Assembly: GCF_000317615.1 (NCBI RefSeq)
Contig: NC_019780.1
Location: 2,625,840 to 2,689,839, forward strand
Direction: 5' to 3'
DNA: 64,000 nt
Source of the DNA: Dactylococcopsis salina PCC 8305
GTDB taxonomy: Bacteria; Cyanobacteriota; Cyanobacteriia; Cyanobacteriales; Rubidibacteraceae
Shown here piece by piece: positions 36,291 to 49,400 of this stretch (the first letter of the stretch is position 1; each line of letters starts with the position of its first letter). The position numbers and the translations under genes were made by a program. The notes beneath the pieces were generated by a model. It saw nothing but the letters and a program-made list of their open reading frames with translations, made no database searches and was not told the origin of the DNA.

Positions 36291-36674
36291 TTACCAAATT
36301 CTTTGTATTGAATAAGCATCAAAGGCGCGATCGCGACTGACTACAATTAAAGAATGATTCATTGCTTGTGCAATTAACATTCGATCAAATGGGTCTCGAT
36401 GATGTAAAGGTAAGTGGCGAATCAAAGCTGTATCGCGAAAGGAAATAGGAAGTACAATAATGTCAGAATATCCAAGCTCAATGCCAATGATTTCATAATT
36501 TTGTTTTAGAGATAATTTGCCAAGGTTTAACTTAATTGCAATCTCCCATAGACTTGCAATGCTAACATATACAAAATCAGCTTGATCAATCCTCTCTCTG
36601 AGAAAGTCTGGTAAGTTTGGGTCATCTTCCGACAACCAAATAAAAGCATGAGTGTCTAAGAGAAAAGCACTCAT
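36291..36674 (-). CDS. PIN-domain toxin, VapC-like
   Basis: 127 residues with all PIN acidic motifs: FLLDTHAFIWL (Asp), SIASLWEIAIK (Glu), HRDPFDRMLIAQA (Asp) and VSRDRAFDAY (Asp). It is the Sll0205-like type of VapC ribonuclease. Its ATG overlaps the stop of the upstream antitoxin gene by 4 bp (ATGA), the normal toxin-antitoxin arrangement. Confidence 0.9.
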   Translation of the reverse strand: MSAFLLDTHAFIWLSEDDPNLPDFLRERIDQADFVYVSIASLWEIAIKLNLGKLSLKQNYEIIGIELGYSDIIVLPISFRDTALIRHLPLHHRDPFDRMLIAQAMNHSLIVVSRDRAFDAYSIQRIW

Positions 36675-36901
36675 TCCATATAATCCTGAAAACCTTCTAA
36701 TGGTTCATCAAAGTCTTCTGGTAATGGTAAGACAAAAGTTCCTTTCAAAACCCCCGATCGCTGTTTTTTTTCTAAGTTTTGATCCGAGTGAGTTGTGTTT
36801 GCTTTTTTCTCCATTAAATATTCCGCATAATTTAGCAATTCAGTCTTTAAATGTTCAGGCATTTTGCTAATGGTTTGCCAGAGTTGGAGATCAGTATTCA
36901 T
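36671..36901 (-). CDS. VapB-like antitoxin (DUF2281-type)
   Basis: 76 residues: an N-terminal helical part (LWQTISKMPEHLKTELLNYA) and a C-terminal toxin-binding tail with GTFVLPLPEDFDEPLEGFQD. This tail is typical of the DUF2281 antitoxins that pair with PIN toxins of this type. First gene of the operon; overlaps the toxin by 4 bp. Confidence 0.85.
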   Translation of the reverse strand: MNTDLQLWQTISKMPEHLKTELLNYAEYLMEKKANTTHSDQNLEKKQRSGVLKGTFVLPLPEDFDEPLEGFQDYME

Positions 36902-37020
36902 AATTTTCCGATTGTTGCTTTTTCCATAAGTCTGGATAAGGTTATTACGTGGGTTTTATCTGTTATTTCCGTCGCGGGAAGCGCGATCGAGGATGGGGTG
37001 TTAATTTAATATATTAATGC

Positions 37021-37048
37021 GTAGAGACGTTCTATGGAACGCCTCTAC
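37021..37048. repeat. 28-bp imperfect palindrome (half-site GTAGAGACGTTC)
   Basis: Related to the perfect palindrome at 32334-32357. It lies 40 bp from the groEL stop, where it could act as a terminator hairpin. The rest of the gap 36902-37088 shows nothing else. Confidence 0.7.
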
Positions 37049-37088
37049 AACAGGGGATATCTTTATAACATCGACGACGGGAGGGGAA

Positions 37089-38780
<1,692 letters not shown>

Positions 38781-38809
38781 TTAATCTTTGTCGTCCATCA
38801 ATAGACAAT

Positions 38810-38836
38810 TTAGCACTCTCCGTCAACGAGTGCTAA
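38810..38836 (-). promoter_or_regulatory. CIRCE operator (HrcA binding site)
   Basis: TTAGCACTC-N9-GAGTGCTAA, a perfect match to the CIRCE consensus, 42 bp before the groEL ATG. HrcA would repress groEL from here under normal temperature. Confidence 0.97.
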
Positions 38837-38889
38837 GTCATGGGAGAGTAGGGATATCCGAACAGTCTCGGTTGAATCAATAGAGAGTT

Positions 38890-39090
38890 GTAGGTTGGGT
38901 GGAGGAGACGAAACCCAACACCAATCAGTGACCAGTAGTTGTAGGTTGGGTGGAGAAGACGAAACCCAACACCAATCAGTGACCAGTAGTTGTAGTTGTA
39001 GGTTGGGTGGAGGAGACGAAACCCAACACCAATCAGTGACCAGTAGTTGTAGGTTGGGTGGAGGAGACGAAACCCAACATCAATTCCTTT
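38890..39090. repeat. 51-bp tandem array of the GTAGGTTGGGTG family
   Basis: Four copies start at 38890, 38941, 38998 and 39049; spacing is 51, 57 and 51 bp (the 57 comes from a 6-bp TGTAGT insertion). Each holds GTAGGTTGGGTGGAGGAGAC, GAAACCCAACACCAATCAGT and GACCAGTAGTT. Confidence 0.92.
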
Positions 39091-39128
39091 GTGGTTTGTT
39101 GTTTTGGGTTTAATTAATCATTGACCTC

Positions 39129-39358
39129 TGTTGGGTTACGCTCTTGGCTTCACCGAACCTACGATTCTACTGTTGGGTTACGCTCTTGGCTTCACCGAAC
39201 CTACGATTTACTGTTGGGTTACGCTCTTGGCTTCACCGAACCTACGATTTACTGTTGGGTTACGCTCTTGGCTTCACCCAACCTACGATTTACTTCACCG
39301 AACCTACGATTCTACTGTTGGGTTACGCTCTTGGCTTCACCCAACCTACGATTTACTG
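39129..39358. repeat. 41-42-bp tandem array with core TGTTGGGTTACGCTCTTGGC
   Basis: Copies start at 39129, 39171, 39212, 39253 and 39316 (spacing 42, 41, 41 and 63; the last step contains an extra half unit). Each has TGTTGGGTTACGCTCTTGGC, TTCACCGAACCTACGATT or the CCCAACC variant. It is a diverged subfamily of the neighbouring array in the opposite orientation, and runs right up to the leuS stop codon. Confidence 0.92.
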
Positions 39359-39360
39359 GG

Positions 39361-41919
39361 TTAGACCACGAAATTAACTAATTTTCCTGGAACAACAATC
39401 ACTTTCTTAATCTCTTTCCCTTCGAGATAGCGTTGCGCCGCGTCTGACTCTCGCGCATACTTTTCTAACTCCTCCCGACTCGCATTCGCGGGAACGGGAA
39501 TTGTCCCTCTGGTTTTCCCTTTAATTTGAATCACTAAATTAATTTCATCAACGGTTAACGCATCTGGATCAGCTTCTAACCATTTTTGCTGATGAATTGA
39601 ATCTTTATGTCCGAAAGCGTGCCACAATTCTTCTGTGATATGAGGCGCGAAGGGGGCGAGTAATTTAACCAGTGCTTCAATTCCTTCTTGATAAACAGGG
39701 GAAGTTTTACATTTTGCCTCGTTTAAGGCGTTATTCAGCTTCATTAATTCGGAAACTGCGGTATTAAATTGGTAATCTCCCGCTAAGTCCTCTGAAATGG
39801 ATTTAATGGCGGTATGAATAGCGCGACGCAAGTCTTTCTCTGCTTTGGAAAGGTCAGCGTTTTGATCAATGACTTCATTTTGCTCAACAAATTCCATCAC
39901 TAAACGCCACACTTTATTCAGAAAGCGAAATTGTCCCTCAACGTCGGCACTGTCCCATTCTAAATCTTTTTCGGGCGGTGCTTTAAACAAAATAAACATC
40001 CGCGCTGTATCTGCCCCATATTTGTCTAAAACCTCTAAGGGGTCAACGCCATTATATTTAGATTTGGACATCTTCTCAAAAAAGACGGACAGTTCATCAC
40101 CCGTGTTGGGGTCTTTGGGATCATCTGGGTTCACTTCTTGAGAGGGGATATATTTCCCAGTTTTGGGGTTTTTGTAGGTCATTCCCTGTACCATTCCCTG
40201 AGTGAGTAACCGTTGGAAGGGTTCATCACAGTTTAATAGTCCTCTGTCTCGCAAAACTTTTGTAAAGAAGCGAGAATAAAGTAAATGCAGAATGGCGTGT
40301 TCAATTCCCCCGACATATTGATCTACGGGCATCCAATCGTTTACTTTTTCCTGATTAAATGCCTCTTCAATGTTATTAGCATCGGTGTAACGGAGGAAGT
40401 ACCAAGAGGAATCAATAAAGGTGTCCATGGTGTCGGTTTCTCGTTTCGCCGCTTCACCACAAGACGGACAAGATACATTTAACCAGCTTTCCAGTTGCGT
40501 GAGGGGAGAACCACCGCGTCCAGTAAATTCTATGTCTTCTGGAAGTTCTACGGGTAAGTCTTTGTCGGGTACGGGAACAGCGCCACAACTGGGACAATGG
40601 ATGATGGGAATTGGTGCGCCCCAATAGCGTTGACGGGAGATTAACCAGTCTCGGAGACGATATTGGATTCTGGCTTTTCCCCAGCCCTGTTTTTCGGCAT
40701 GATCAATGATGACTTGTTTTCCTTCTACGGAGTTTAGGCCGTCAAATTGACCCGAATTAACAATTGTCCCTGCTTCAGTGTAGGCGTTTTCGAGTGTGTC
40801 GCTGACTGCTTCTCCTTCGGGAACAATCACTTGTTTGATGGGAAGCTGGTTTTGGGTGGCAAATTGGAAGTCTCGCGCATCATGTGCGGGAACGCCCATC
40901 ACTGCCCCTGTTCCGTATTCGTAGAGGACATAATCGGCGATTAAAATGGGGATTTCTTCGCCTGTGAAGGGGTTAATGGCTTTGCCGCCAGTGGGGATAC
41001 CGCGTTTGGGTTTGTCTTCGGCGGTGCGTTCTTGTTCGCTTTCGTTGGTGACTTCTTGAATAAAGGCTTCTACGGCTGGTTTTTGGTCGCTTGTGGTGAC
41101 TTTTGGGGTGAGGGGGTGTTCGGGGGCGAGAACCACATAAGTTACGCCATAGACGGTATCGGGACGGGTGGTGAAGACTCCGATTTTATTTTCTATTCCG
41201 ATGATCGGAAATTCGAGATACGCACCAACGGATTTTCCGATCCAGTTCTCTTGCATTAGTTTAACCCGATCGGGCCAGCCTGGGAGTTTTTCTAAGTCGT
41301 TGAGGAGTTCTTCTGCGTATTCTGTAATCTTGAGAAACCACTGTTTGAGGAGTTTTCGTTCAACTTTCGCCCCACTGCGCCAGGATTTTCCTTCGCCATC
41401 AACTTGTTCATTAGCGAGAACAGTTTGATCGATTGGGTCCCAGTTCACTGCGGATTCTTTCTGATAGGCTAACCCCGCTTGGAAAAACTGGAGAAATATC
41501 CATTGCGTCCATTTGTAGTAGTCTGGGGAACAGGTGGCGACTTCTCGACTCCAGTCTAGGGATAATCCCAGTTGTTGGAGTTGCTGTTTCATCTGTTGGA
41601 TATTTTTCTCTGTCCATTGTGCGGGATGAATCCCGCGATCGATCGCCGCATTTTCGGCGGGTAAACCAAAGGCATCCCATCCCATCGGATGCAGTACCCG
41701 ATATCCTTGCATCCGTCGCCACCGCGCCATGACATCGGTGATCACATAGTTCCGCACGTGACCCATGTGGAGATTTCCCGATGGATAGGGAAACATCGAC
41801 AGTGCATAAAATTTCGGTTTGCTTTTGTCTTCTGATGCGCGATCGATCTCGGTTTCTAACCAGTTTTGTTGCCATTTCGGCTCGATTTCAGAGGGATTAT
41901 ATCGGGATGCACTTGCCAT
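39361..41919 (-). CDS. leuS: Leucyl-tRNA synthetase
   Basis: The 852-residue class Ia synthetase charges tRNA-Leu. It has the first signature as [11 protein letters not shown] (about residue 50), the CP1 editing domain with [25 protein letters not shown] sequence and [10 protein letters not shown], the zinc-like cysteines CPSCG, and the second signature KMSKSKYNG. The C-terminal anticodon-binding domain ends with [15 protein letters not shown]. Length is normal for bacteria. The start ATGGCAAGTGCATC is well placed. Monocistronic. Confidence 0.98.
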   Translation of the reverse strand: MASASRYNPSEIEPKWQQNWLETEIDRASEDKSKPKFYALSMFPYPSGNLHMGHVRNYVITDVMARWRRMQGYRVLHPMGWDAFGLPAENAAIDRGIHPAQWTEKNIQQMKQQLQQLGLSLDWSREVATCSPDYYKWTQWIFLQFFQAGLAYQKESAVNWDPIDQTVLANEQVDGEGKSWRSGAKVERKLLKQWFLKITEYAEELLNDLEKLPGWPDRVKLMQENWIGKSVGAYLEFPIIGIENKIGVFTTRPDTVYGVTYVVLAPEHPLTPKVTTSDQKPAVEAFIQEVTNESEQERTAEDKPKRGIPTGGKAINPFTGEEIPILIADYVLYEYGTGAVMGVPAHDARDFQFATQNQLPIKQVIVPEGEAVSDTLENAYTEAGTIVNSGQFDGLNSVEGKQVIIDHAEKQGWGKARIQYRLRDWLISRQRYWGAPIPIIHCPSCGAVPVPDKDLPVELPEDIEFTGRGGSPLTQLESWLNVSCPSCGEAAKRETDTMDTFIDSSWYFLRYTDANNIEEAFNQEKVNDWMPVDQYVGGIEHAILHLLYSRFFTKVLRDRGLLNCDEPFQRLLTQGMVQGMTYKNPKTGKYIPSQEVNPDDPKDPNTGDELSVFFEKMSKSKYNGVDPLEVLDKYGADTARMFILFKAPPEKDLEWDSADVEGQFRFLNKVWRLVMEFVEQNEVIDQNADLSKAEKDLRRAIHTAIKSISEDLAGDYQFNTAVSELMKLNNALNEAKCKTSPVYQEGIEALVKLLAPFAPHITEELWHAFGHKDSIHQQKWLEADPDALTVDEINLVIQIKGKTRGTIPVPANASREELEKYARESDAAQRYLEGKEIKKVIVVPGKLVNFVV

Positions 41920-42268
41920 GATCTGCTACTATTTTCGATGAGTCCAGCATTTTCACATTTTAGAGCAAGATGGACGGTACTCGATCGAACTCCTCGGTGA
42001 ACGATCGCCCCCTCACCCCCAACTCTGGGGGAAAATGATGAACATGATCAAGGTAAGATTCTCTACTCTAATTCAAAAAATATTAGAAAAATATTAAATC
42101 TAATTTCATCATTTATGCTAGGAAATTAGCCACTCAAAATTGTAATTAATCCCTGACTTGGGAAGATTCAGAAAATTAGTAAAATTGGAAAGCAAGCAAC
42201 TTGAGAAAAGGTTTGCTAAACTCAACTCAAGATGACACAATGATCTGAAAACCAATTAGGAATGAATC
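41920..42268. other. Gene-free interval between leuS and the SapC-family gene
   Basis: 349 bp separate the divergent genes. Apart from a short C-rich stretch (CCCCTCACCCCCAACTCTGG) near 42010, I see no gene, RNA or repeat. Both promoters must lie here. Confidence 0.6.
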
Positions 42269-43048
42269 ATGGCAAAACAGTTATTGTTCTACGATCAAGT
42301 TGTTCCCGTCTCCAAAGAAAAGCATGGTAATCTGTCTGTAAAAACTGGAGATAATTATCAGTTTGCGAAACAAGCTAATGCCATTCCCATTACTTTAGGC
42401 GAATTTGCGCCAGCGACTCAAGAATATCCTTTAGTATTTGTGGAAAATCAAAACTCGCTGATGCCAGTGGTCGTGGTAGGATTACAAGCTGAACAAAATT
42501 TGTATGTCAACGATAATGGAGAATGGCAAGGAAAATATATCCCAGCTTTTGTCAGACGATATCCTTTTGTTTTTGCCCTCAGTGATGACGAGAAAACGTT
42601 TACTTTATGTGTAGATGAAAGTTTTTCTGGTTGTAACGAAAATGGTCGTGGTGAGCGCCTTTTTGATACGGAAGGAGAGGAAACTCAATATCTAAAAAAT
42701 GTTCTGAATTTTCTCAAAAACTATCAAACTCAATTTCAAGCCACTGAACAATTTTCCCAAAAATTAAAAGACTTAGAACTGTTAGAACAAATGCAGATGC
42801 GGTTTGATAGCGGCGAGGATCAACCCTCTTCCTTATCGGGATTTTTTGCTGTCAATCGTGAAAAATTACAACAGTTATCAGGAGAACAGTTGGCTGAATT
42901 AATGCAGTTGGGATGGTTAGAATTAACCTATCTACACTTACATTCAATTAATAATTTTTCCAATGTTGTGGAACGGAGTAAGGAAGCAAAAACGAATTCG
43001 GGAACTGAAACATCAACGGAACAGGAATTAGCAACAGCCCAAAGTTGA
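42269..43048 (+). CDS. SapC-family protein
   Basis: 259 residues. The pattern LLFYDQVVPVSKEKHGNLSV near the start, VVGLQAEQNLYVNDNGEWQG, YIPAFVRRYPFVFA, CVDESF and LFDTEGEET are typical of the SapC (PF07277-type) proteins found near surface-layer or secreted-protein genes. No signal peptide or membrane span. Its exact function is not established. It is the nearest gene upstream of the giant DUF4347 protein on the same strand, 450 bp away, so a surface-related role is possible but unproven. Confidence 0.85.
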   Translation: MAKQLLFYDQVVPVSKEKHGNLSVKTGDNYQFAKQANAIPITLGEFAPATQEYPLVFVENQNSLMPVVVVGLQAEQNLYVNDNGEWQGKYIPAFVRRYPFVFALSDDEKTFTLCVDESFSGCNENGRGERLFDTEGEETQYLKNVLNFLKNYQTQFQATEQFSQKLKDLELLEQMQMRFDSGEDQPSSLSGFFAVNREKLQQLSGEQLAELMQLGWLELTYLHLHSINNFSNVVERSKEAKTNSGTETSTEQELATAQS

Positions 43049-43208
43049 TGAGTATTTGTTCTTAAGTTTTTTGACTTGAAACCAGACTAATTTTTGTTAG
43101 GGGAGATCAGGGTAATGATCTCCCCATTTTCTTATTGGCTGTTGTCTTGCCAAACCGAAAATTGGACTGCTTCGAGGCAAGAGGCTTGCATGCAAGAGGC
43201 AAGAGGCA

Positions 43209-43352
43209 AGATGGGGAAGATGGGGAAGATGGGGAAGATGGGGAAGATGGGGAAGAAAAATTGTCTCCCTTGTCTCCCTTGTCTCCCATTTCTCCCATTT
43301 CTCCCATTTCTCCCATTTCTCCCATTTCTCCCATTTCTCCCTTGTCTCCCTT
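43209..43352. repeat. Paired 9-bp minisatellites (GGGGAAGAT and CTCCCATTT)
   Basis: About five copies of GGGGAAGAT (43212-43256) are followed by CTCCCTTGT units and about seven CTCCCATTT units (to about 43343). The two tracts are near reverse complements and could form an imperfect foldback. Similar CTCCC repeats occur in the MITE at 20069-20268. All frames are open but the peptides are purely repeat. Confidence 0.85.
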
Positions 43353-43424
43353 GCACCTTTTTGAGGGGTTAAGAACCTTAAAGCCTCATTGGGTAAGGGT
43401 TTCAGTTTTATTCAGGAAGCCCTA
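43350..43424. repeat. Right-hand part of a family C MITE-like element
   Basis: From TTGCACCTTTTTGAGGGG to the terminal TCAGGAAGCCCTA, nearly identical to 23668-23742. The AGGCAAG repeats at about 43176-43208 match the interior of the same family, so the minisatellites appear to have expanded inside an older element. The left end is not recognisable. Confidence 0.75.
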
Positions 43425-43498
43425 TATTAGTTAATCCTTTGCCATTCAGGATTAAGACTTGCTAGTTTAGTGGCTGTGAAGTTGTTAGGTTGCAAATC

Positions 43499-46400
43499 AT
43501 GCCCCTTGAGATTCCTGTAAGTGAAGTATCATTCTCTTCCCCTTTAACCCAAGATTTAGATGATCCCAATTCGCCATCCAAGAAGAGTTCTGCTTTAGAA
43601 AAGTGGGATTCGGAGAAATTGATTCCCCTTGATAATAGTGCGTCAGGAATTGTTTTCGTTGATTCGACGGTAAGCAATGCAGACAGTTTACTCGCTAATC
43701 TGGAAGCAGACACCGAAGTAATCTATTTGGATTCACAGGAAGATGGTGTCGAACAAATTGCCCAAGTGTTAGGGGCAAGAAATAATATTACAGGGGTGCA
43801 TATCCTTTCCCATGGTGATGTGGGAACAGTGCAACTGGGAAATACGGCTTTAAGTGCGGAAACCCTCTCAGCAAAGGAAGAGACGCTACAACAGTGGGGA
43901 AATGGATTAAGCCCCAACGGGGATATTCTCTTTTATGGGTGTAATGTTGCGGATGATTCTGGAGAAGGATTCATTCAGCAGATTAGCACGTTAACTGGGG
44001 CAGATGTCGCCGCCTCTAACGATTTAACGGGAAATGATGGCGATTGGGAATTAGAAGCCGTTATCGGAGAAATTGAAACGGACATTGCCTTTACTGAGGA
44101 AAGTCAAGCAGCTTATACATCTAGTCTATTTCTAACCGATCAGGTACAACTGGACACAGAAGAAAAACAGATTAATTTTCAAACTGGCAAAAGGGAAGCC
44201 AATGATGATGAACTTTATCTCAGTGTCAATGAGAATGACTTACTAACCTACAGCTTCGATAATAGTAATTTTATTACCGATTTTAACAGCGAACAGGGAC
44301 AACAGAACTTATCAATCAGCAAGTTTCAGGAAGAAAACTATCAGATCAAAGCCTCGTTTGGGTTGGGGGATGATACCCTCAGCATTGATGCGTCTCTCGC
44401 AGAAGCATTGAACAACGGTTCGGCAGTCACTAAATGGAATATTAACGCGATCGATGCGGGTTCGATCGATGCGGGTGACAAAACAAATATCATTCAATTC
44501 AGTGGCGCGGAAAATCTCTTGGGAGGAAGCGGTGAAGATCAGTTTAATCTCGCCACTAACGGAGTCGTCAACGGCAAAATTGATGGCGGTGACAACAGCA
44601 ACAATGATAGCTTAACCTATGAAAACTACGATGGCGCGGTCACGGTTAATTTCGGTTTAAACCGGGCAACTGGTGTCTCTGAATTTGCTAACCTGAACAA
44701 CTTTGTGGGTAGTCGCGTCACCATAAATCCTGAATTATCTACCGCAAGCACACCCACTGCAATTAAAAGCGCCGATCGGGTGCAGGTAGGAGATAGAATT
44801 TATGAAGCACAAACCGACATCGCACCAGCATTAGGATTAGATGTTGATTACACCCTCGAAGATTCGCCAAATCTAATCGCACTGGGCGATCGCGTGCAAA
44901 CCGAAAACGGAAAAATTTATCAAGCCGTCGCCGTCATTGAACCGAACTCGGGAACAGTTGATTTAAGCCAGCAGGATTATAGTAACCCATCAAAATGGTT
45001 TGAGATTACCGTTGATCTCAGTGACGATCAACAAAACTACGAAAATAACGAAAACTGGCAAGAAATTACTAACCGCGTCATTGGTGATGATGTGGATACC
45101 AACTGGCAAATTGTCGGGGAAGATGAAATTGCAGTCAATGGCTTCTCCCTCAGTAACTTTAGCGACATCAGCGGCGGCTTAGGAGAAGACACCATTACCT
45201 TCCAAGACAACTCCCGCTTAACTGGTGAAATTGATGGACAAGAACAAGGGATTTTCGACTACACTACCAACAGCGCCTCACCGCAAGTGATTCCTACAGG
45301 AAGTCGAGTTCTTCTCGATGATGGTCGCATCTTTGAAGCCACCCAACCGATCGGGTTTCCGCCTTTAGGCAATAATCAAACCCAATACGAGACCACCGAC
45401 ACCCCACAAATTATCAAAGCAGGCGATCGCGTTCAAGTGGGGAATAACCTTTATCAAGCCAGCGAAGGGATTACCCCCGATGACTCTGGAAGCGTTAACC
45501 TCACCGCAGAAAACCAAGACTATTTCAACAATGAAAGCTGGGAACGGTTGACAATTTCCCTAGCGGATCAAGACTACGAAAACAGCGACAACTGGGAAGA
45601 AGTTATCATCACTGGCGATACGATCGACTTTTCTAATTACAACACCGCCATTGTTGCCAACTTAGAAAAGCAAACGATCATAAACAATAGCACCGATCAA
45701 CCCCTCACCAGTTTCCGTAACATCGAACAGATTACCGCCACCGACAGCGATGATGATCAATTAATTGGTCCCCAAGAAAACACCCAATGGAGGCTAACCG
45801 CCAACGATCGTGGCACCGTTACTGGCATCAAGTTTAACAACTTTACCCGTCTCAAAGGAAGCGACGATAACCGAGACTGGTTTGTCTTCGACACCTTTAA
45901 TCACGAATTTAACGGCACAATTAACCTCGATGGCGGGGCAAACGGAGTGGATCAGTTTGCCACCCTCGATGACAATAAAAACTATGTTCCCGCCAACCAG
46001 TCTGGAAAAGGTACAACCGATGAAATTGTTTCTGGTTTAACCATTAACTATCAGGGATTAGATGCGTTTCAAACCGCCTCATCCAATGGAAACACTCTCA
46101 ACATTACAGGAACGCCCCTAGCCGATGAACTCACCCTCGCTAATGAGTCTGGAAACTTAGAAATCCGTCTTGGCAATCGTGTTACGACTCCTGATTTATC
46201 TAATGTCAGTGAAATCGCCATTGATCTCGGCGGGGGAAATGATGAAATTACCATTGCCACTGCTGGATTCACCTTTAATCAGGATTTAACCCTCAAAGCT
46301 GGACTCGGTTCTGATGAGATAAAAATCACAGAAAACCTGTTCCTCAATCAGAAAAACCTCAGCCTTGACGGGGAAACCATCACTGTTGACCCCAATGTTA

Positions 46401-49400
46401 CCCTCTCCACGCAATCTCAAGGGCAAGCGGGAAACATCAGTCTCACTGGAAAAACCATCACTCTTGCTGATGGAGTGAGTTTGGAAGCGAAAGCAGACAA
46501 CATCAGTAACAGTGGCAACATTAAAATTAGTGCTGCTGAAAGTGAAGTGCTTTCTCCCGTGAATAATTCCCCAGTAATCTTTAGCCGTAAAACGGCGACA
46601 GTCGCCATTGGCGAAGGGGTGAACATCTTCGGGGGTAAAATTGATATTACTGCCACAGCAAACGATAAAGGCTTTCTCGCCGCGTTAGGGGCTTCTAGTC
46701 TTGCTAATAACTTCCTCATTGCCCCGTTGACGAAAAAACTGTCAGGTTTAGCAGATTTAGGTTTACCCGTGAAAGTGGTTCAAAAATCCTCCACTGCTGA
46801 TATTGACATTGGTGATGGTACAAATATCAAGGGAGATGGCTATGTCACCATAAAAGCAAAAGCCGTCACCAATAGTAGCGGTAAAGCGACGAATAAATTA
46901 GTCAGTGTCGGTTATACCAACGCCCAACCCACTGCTGACATTACCTTCCGAGAAGACAACGACGACGCAACAAGAACCACTGTTGAAGCAGGGGGTCCCC
47001 TCCTCGTCCATGCTGACGGAAAAGCAGTCAGCAAAATTACGACGAAAACTAACAAAAAATTAGGTGAACCCTCTTTAGCCGAGACAGCCCTATCCCTGGC
47101 GGTGTCCAATTCCGATTTAACCTCACAAGTGACTGTTCCTGCAAATGTCACCATGACGGCGGGCAAAACCGCCAACATCCTCGCTACAGGAGATAATGCT
47201 ACTGATGCCAGCGCCACCTCTGGACTGTTTGCCAATGGGTTAGCGGGAATGGCGTTTGGTTTAGGTTTCTCTGATGCCGAAGTAAAAGCGGCAGTCGATG
47301 GACAGATCACTGCTAACCAAGAATCTGGGGCAGTGGTGAAAATGGAGTTTGATCCCACAGAAGATGGGGTAATTGACTTCGATCGAAACACGATTAATAT
47401 GGCAAAAGCACTGGGAAATGAAACCCCAAGGGTAATTGCCCATGCCCTAAAAACAGGAGATAAGGTCAATTATAGTAACCGACGCGGTAACAGCATTGGC
47501 GGTTTAACCGATGAAAAAGATTACTTTGCCGTGGTTGACCCCAATAACCCTAATGAGATTTATCTAGCCCCAAGTTTAGCAAAAGCCAGAGAAGCGGGTA
47601 GCAAGTTACAAGCTGGGGAAACGCCACAAGTGATTAGTTTAACCAACCCCGTCAGTCAGTTGACAGGGGAAGTGGTTGATCTCGCTGCCAAAGACTTCAG
47701 TATTGCCAAAGACTTCGGTATTACTGATATTGCCCTCAATACGAAAACCTTTGACCCCGAAAGCGCCATCGAAGACAGTGCCATTAACCTCGATAACAGT
47801 GGCGGGGTGGAAGACTTAGTGACCTCCCTTGACTATTCCGTTTCTGATTTTGCGATTCACGGTTCAACCTTTGAACTAGGACAAGCGGTTCGCTACAGCA
47901 AAGGGGATGAGAGTAACACTGCCATTGGCGGGCTAGAAGATGGTCAAAATTACTACGTGGTCGCCTCTACCAATGAAAAGAATTTAGAGGGGGATAAACG
48001 TTTTGTTACCGAACAAACCATTAAACTAGCAGAAACGGAAAACAAAGCCCACGCTGGCGTATTTATTGAGTTAGACCCCAGTGTTGCCACTGGCGATAAC
48101 CACAGCCTCCGCGCTTTGCACGTCCTTGATACAGGGTTAGTCACGGGGTTAGGAGTAGTAGCCGATTTAGAAAGTAGCAATGATGTTGCTTCCGAAGCTG
48201 GATTAGAAGAACAAGAAGAACAATCCTTCGACCCCAACCAGAAAACCAGTAAACTGGATAAGACGAGAAATGTCATCAACACCTCTGTTGGTAATCGTCT
48301 GTTTCAAGTGTTAACCGAAGCCTTCAGCGAAAGCACCGCCACCGAACGCGCTGAAAAACAAACAGGATCAAACTCGAAACTCAGTCTAGCGGGTTCTCTT
48401 GCCTTTTTAAATACGGATCATAAATCCTTGGCACTGGTCGGGGAATTAGATGATGAGGGGAAAGACTTTGATGAAGCCTTTGATGGTGTAGAAAACGAAA
48501 CCGATACAGCCCAAGCAAAATTACAGTCGAAAGAAGATTTAGAGGTTACGGCTGATATTACTGAGTCTATGTCTCTCAGTGCGGAAAGTAGCAATGAACC
48601 TCAAGATGGCGACAAGATTAAAACGGAAAATGCTGATACCAAGAACCCACAAATTGCGGGCAGTGCGGCGGTCTTAGTTAATCTGCAAAATAATCAAGCG
48701 AAAGCCATTATTGATCCTCAAGCCCAACTGGATGCCCATCGCGCCCTCCGAGTGACCTCTGATGTGTCTTATCCCTATCTGACGCGACCCGATGAGATTA
48801 TTCCCTGGACTAGTGGGGAATTTTTGGATCAATTTAAAGATGAGGGACCCGATGCCCTGTTACGGTATTTAGATTTTGGTTCAGAATTACAATCGATCTT
48901 CAATACTTGGGCAAGAAGTACCGCTAAAGCCGATGACGGGAAAGATGCCATCGCTGGGGCGGTGAACTTCTTAGATTTTGATAACAATTCTCTGGCGATC
49001 GTTCGTGAAGGGGCAAAACTCAACCAAGACACAGACTTCCGAAACCCAGCAGGGAATGAGACGGTTTCCGTAGAAGCCACCAACTATATGCAGATGCTGA
49101 ATGTGACGGGGTTATTTGATTTTGGTTTACCCTCTCTCAATCTTGATGTTTTAAGTTTGGAAGCAGAAGGAGATAAGGGCAGTCTCGGTTTTTCCGGTAG
49201 TTCTGACCAACGGGGTGGCTACGGGGGCGCCCTTTACATCCAAAGTTTAGAAAATACTACTCTCGCTTTCATTGAAAGTGGGGCAAGTATTTACACTGGC
49301 GGCTTAGGCGGTGTGAATATGAAAGCAGAAGAGGCAATTTTGAATCTAGGCTTTGTCCAGTCTGGGGCAGTTGCGGGTTCTTTTGGCGTTGGCGGTTCTG

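Noticed and set aside
38890..39358. Possible CRISPR array
   Set aside because: The repeats are tandem with no unique spacers; the units match a dispersed family and there are no cas genes.
43094..43434. ORFs encoding GKMGKMG and SPISPISP peptides on both strands
   Set aside because: Products of 9-bp minisatellites, which leave every frame open; no evidence of a gene.
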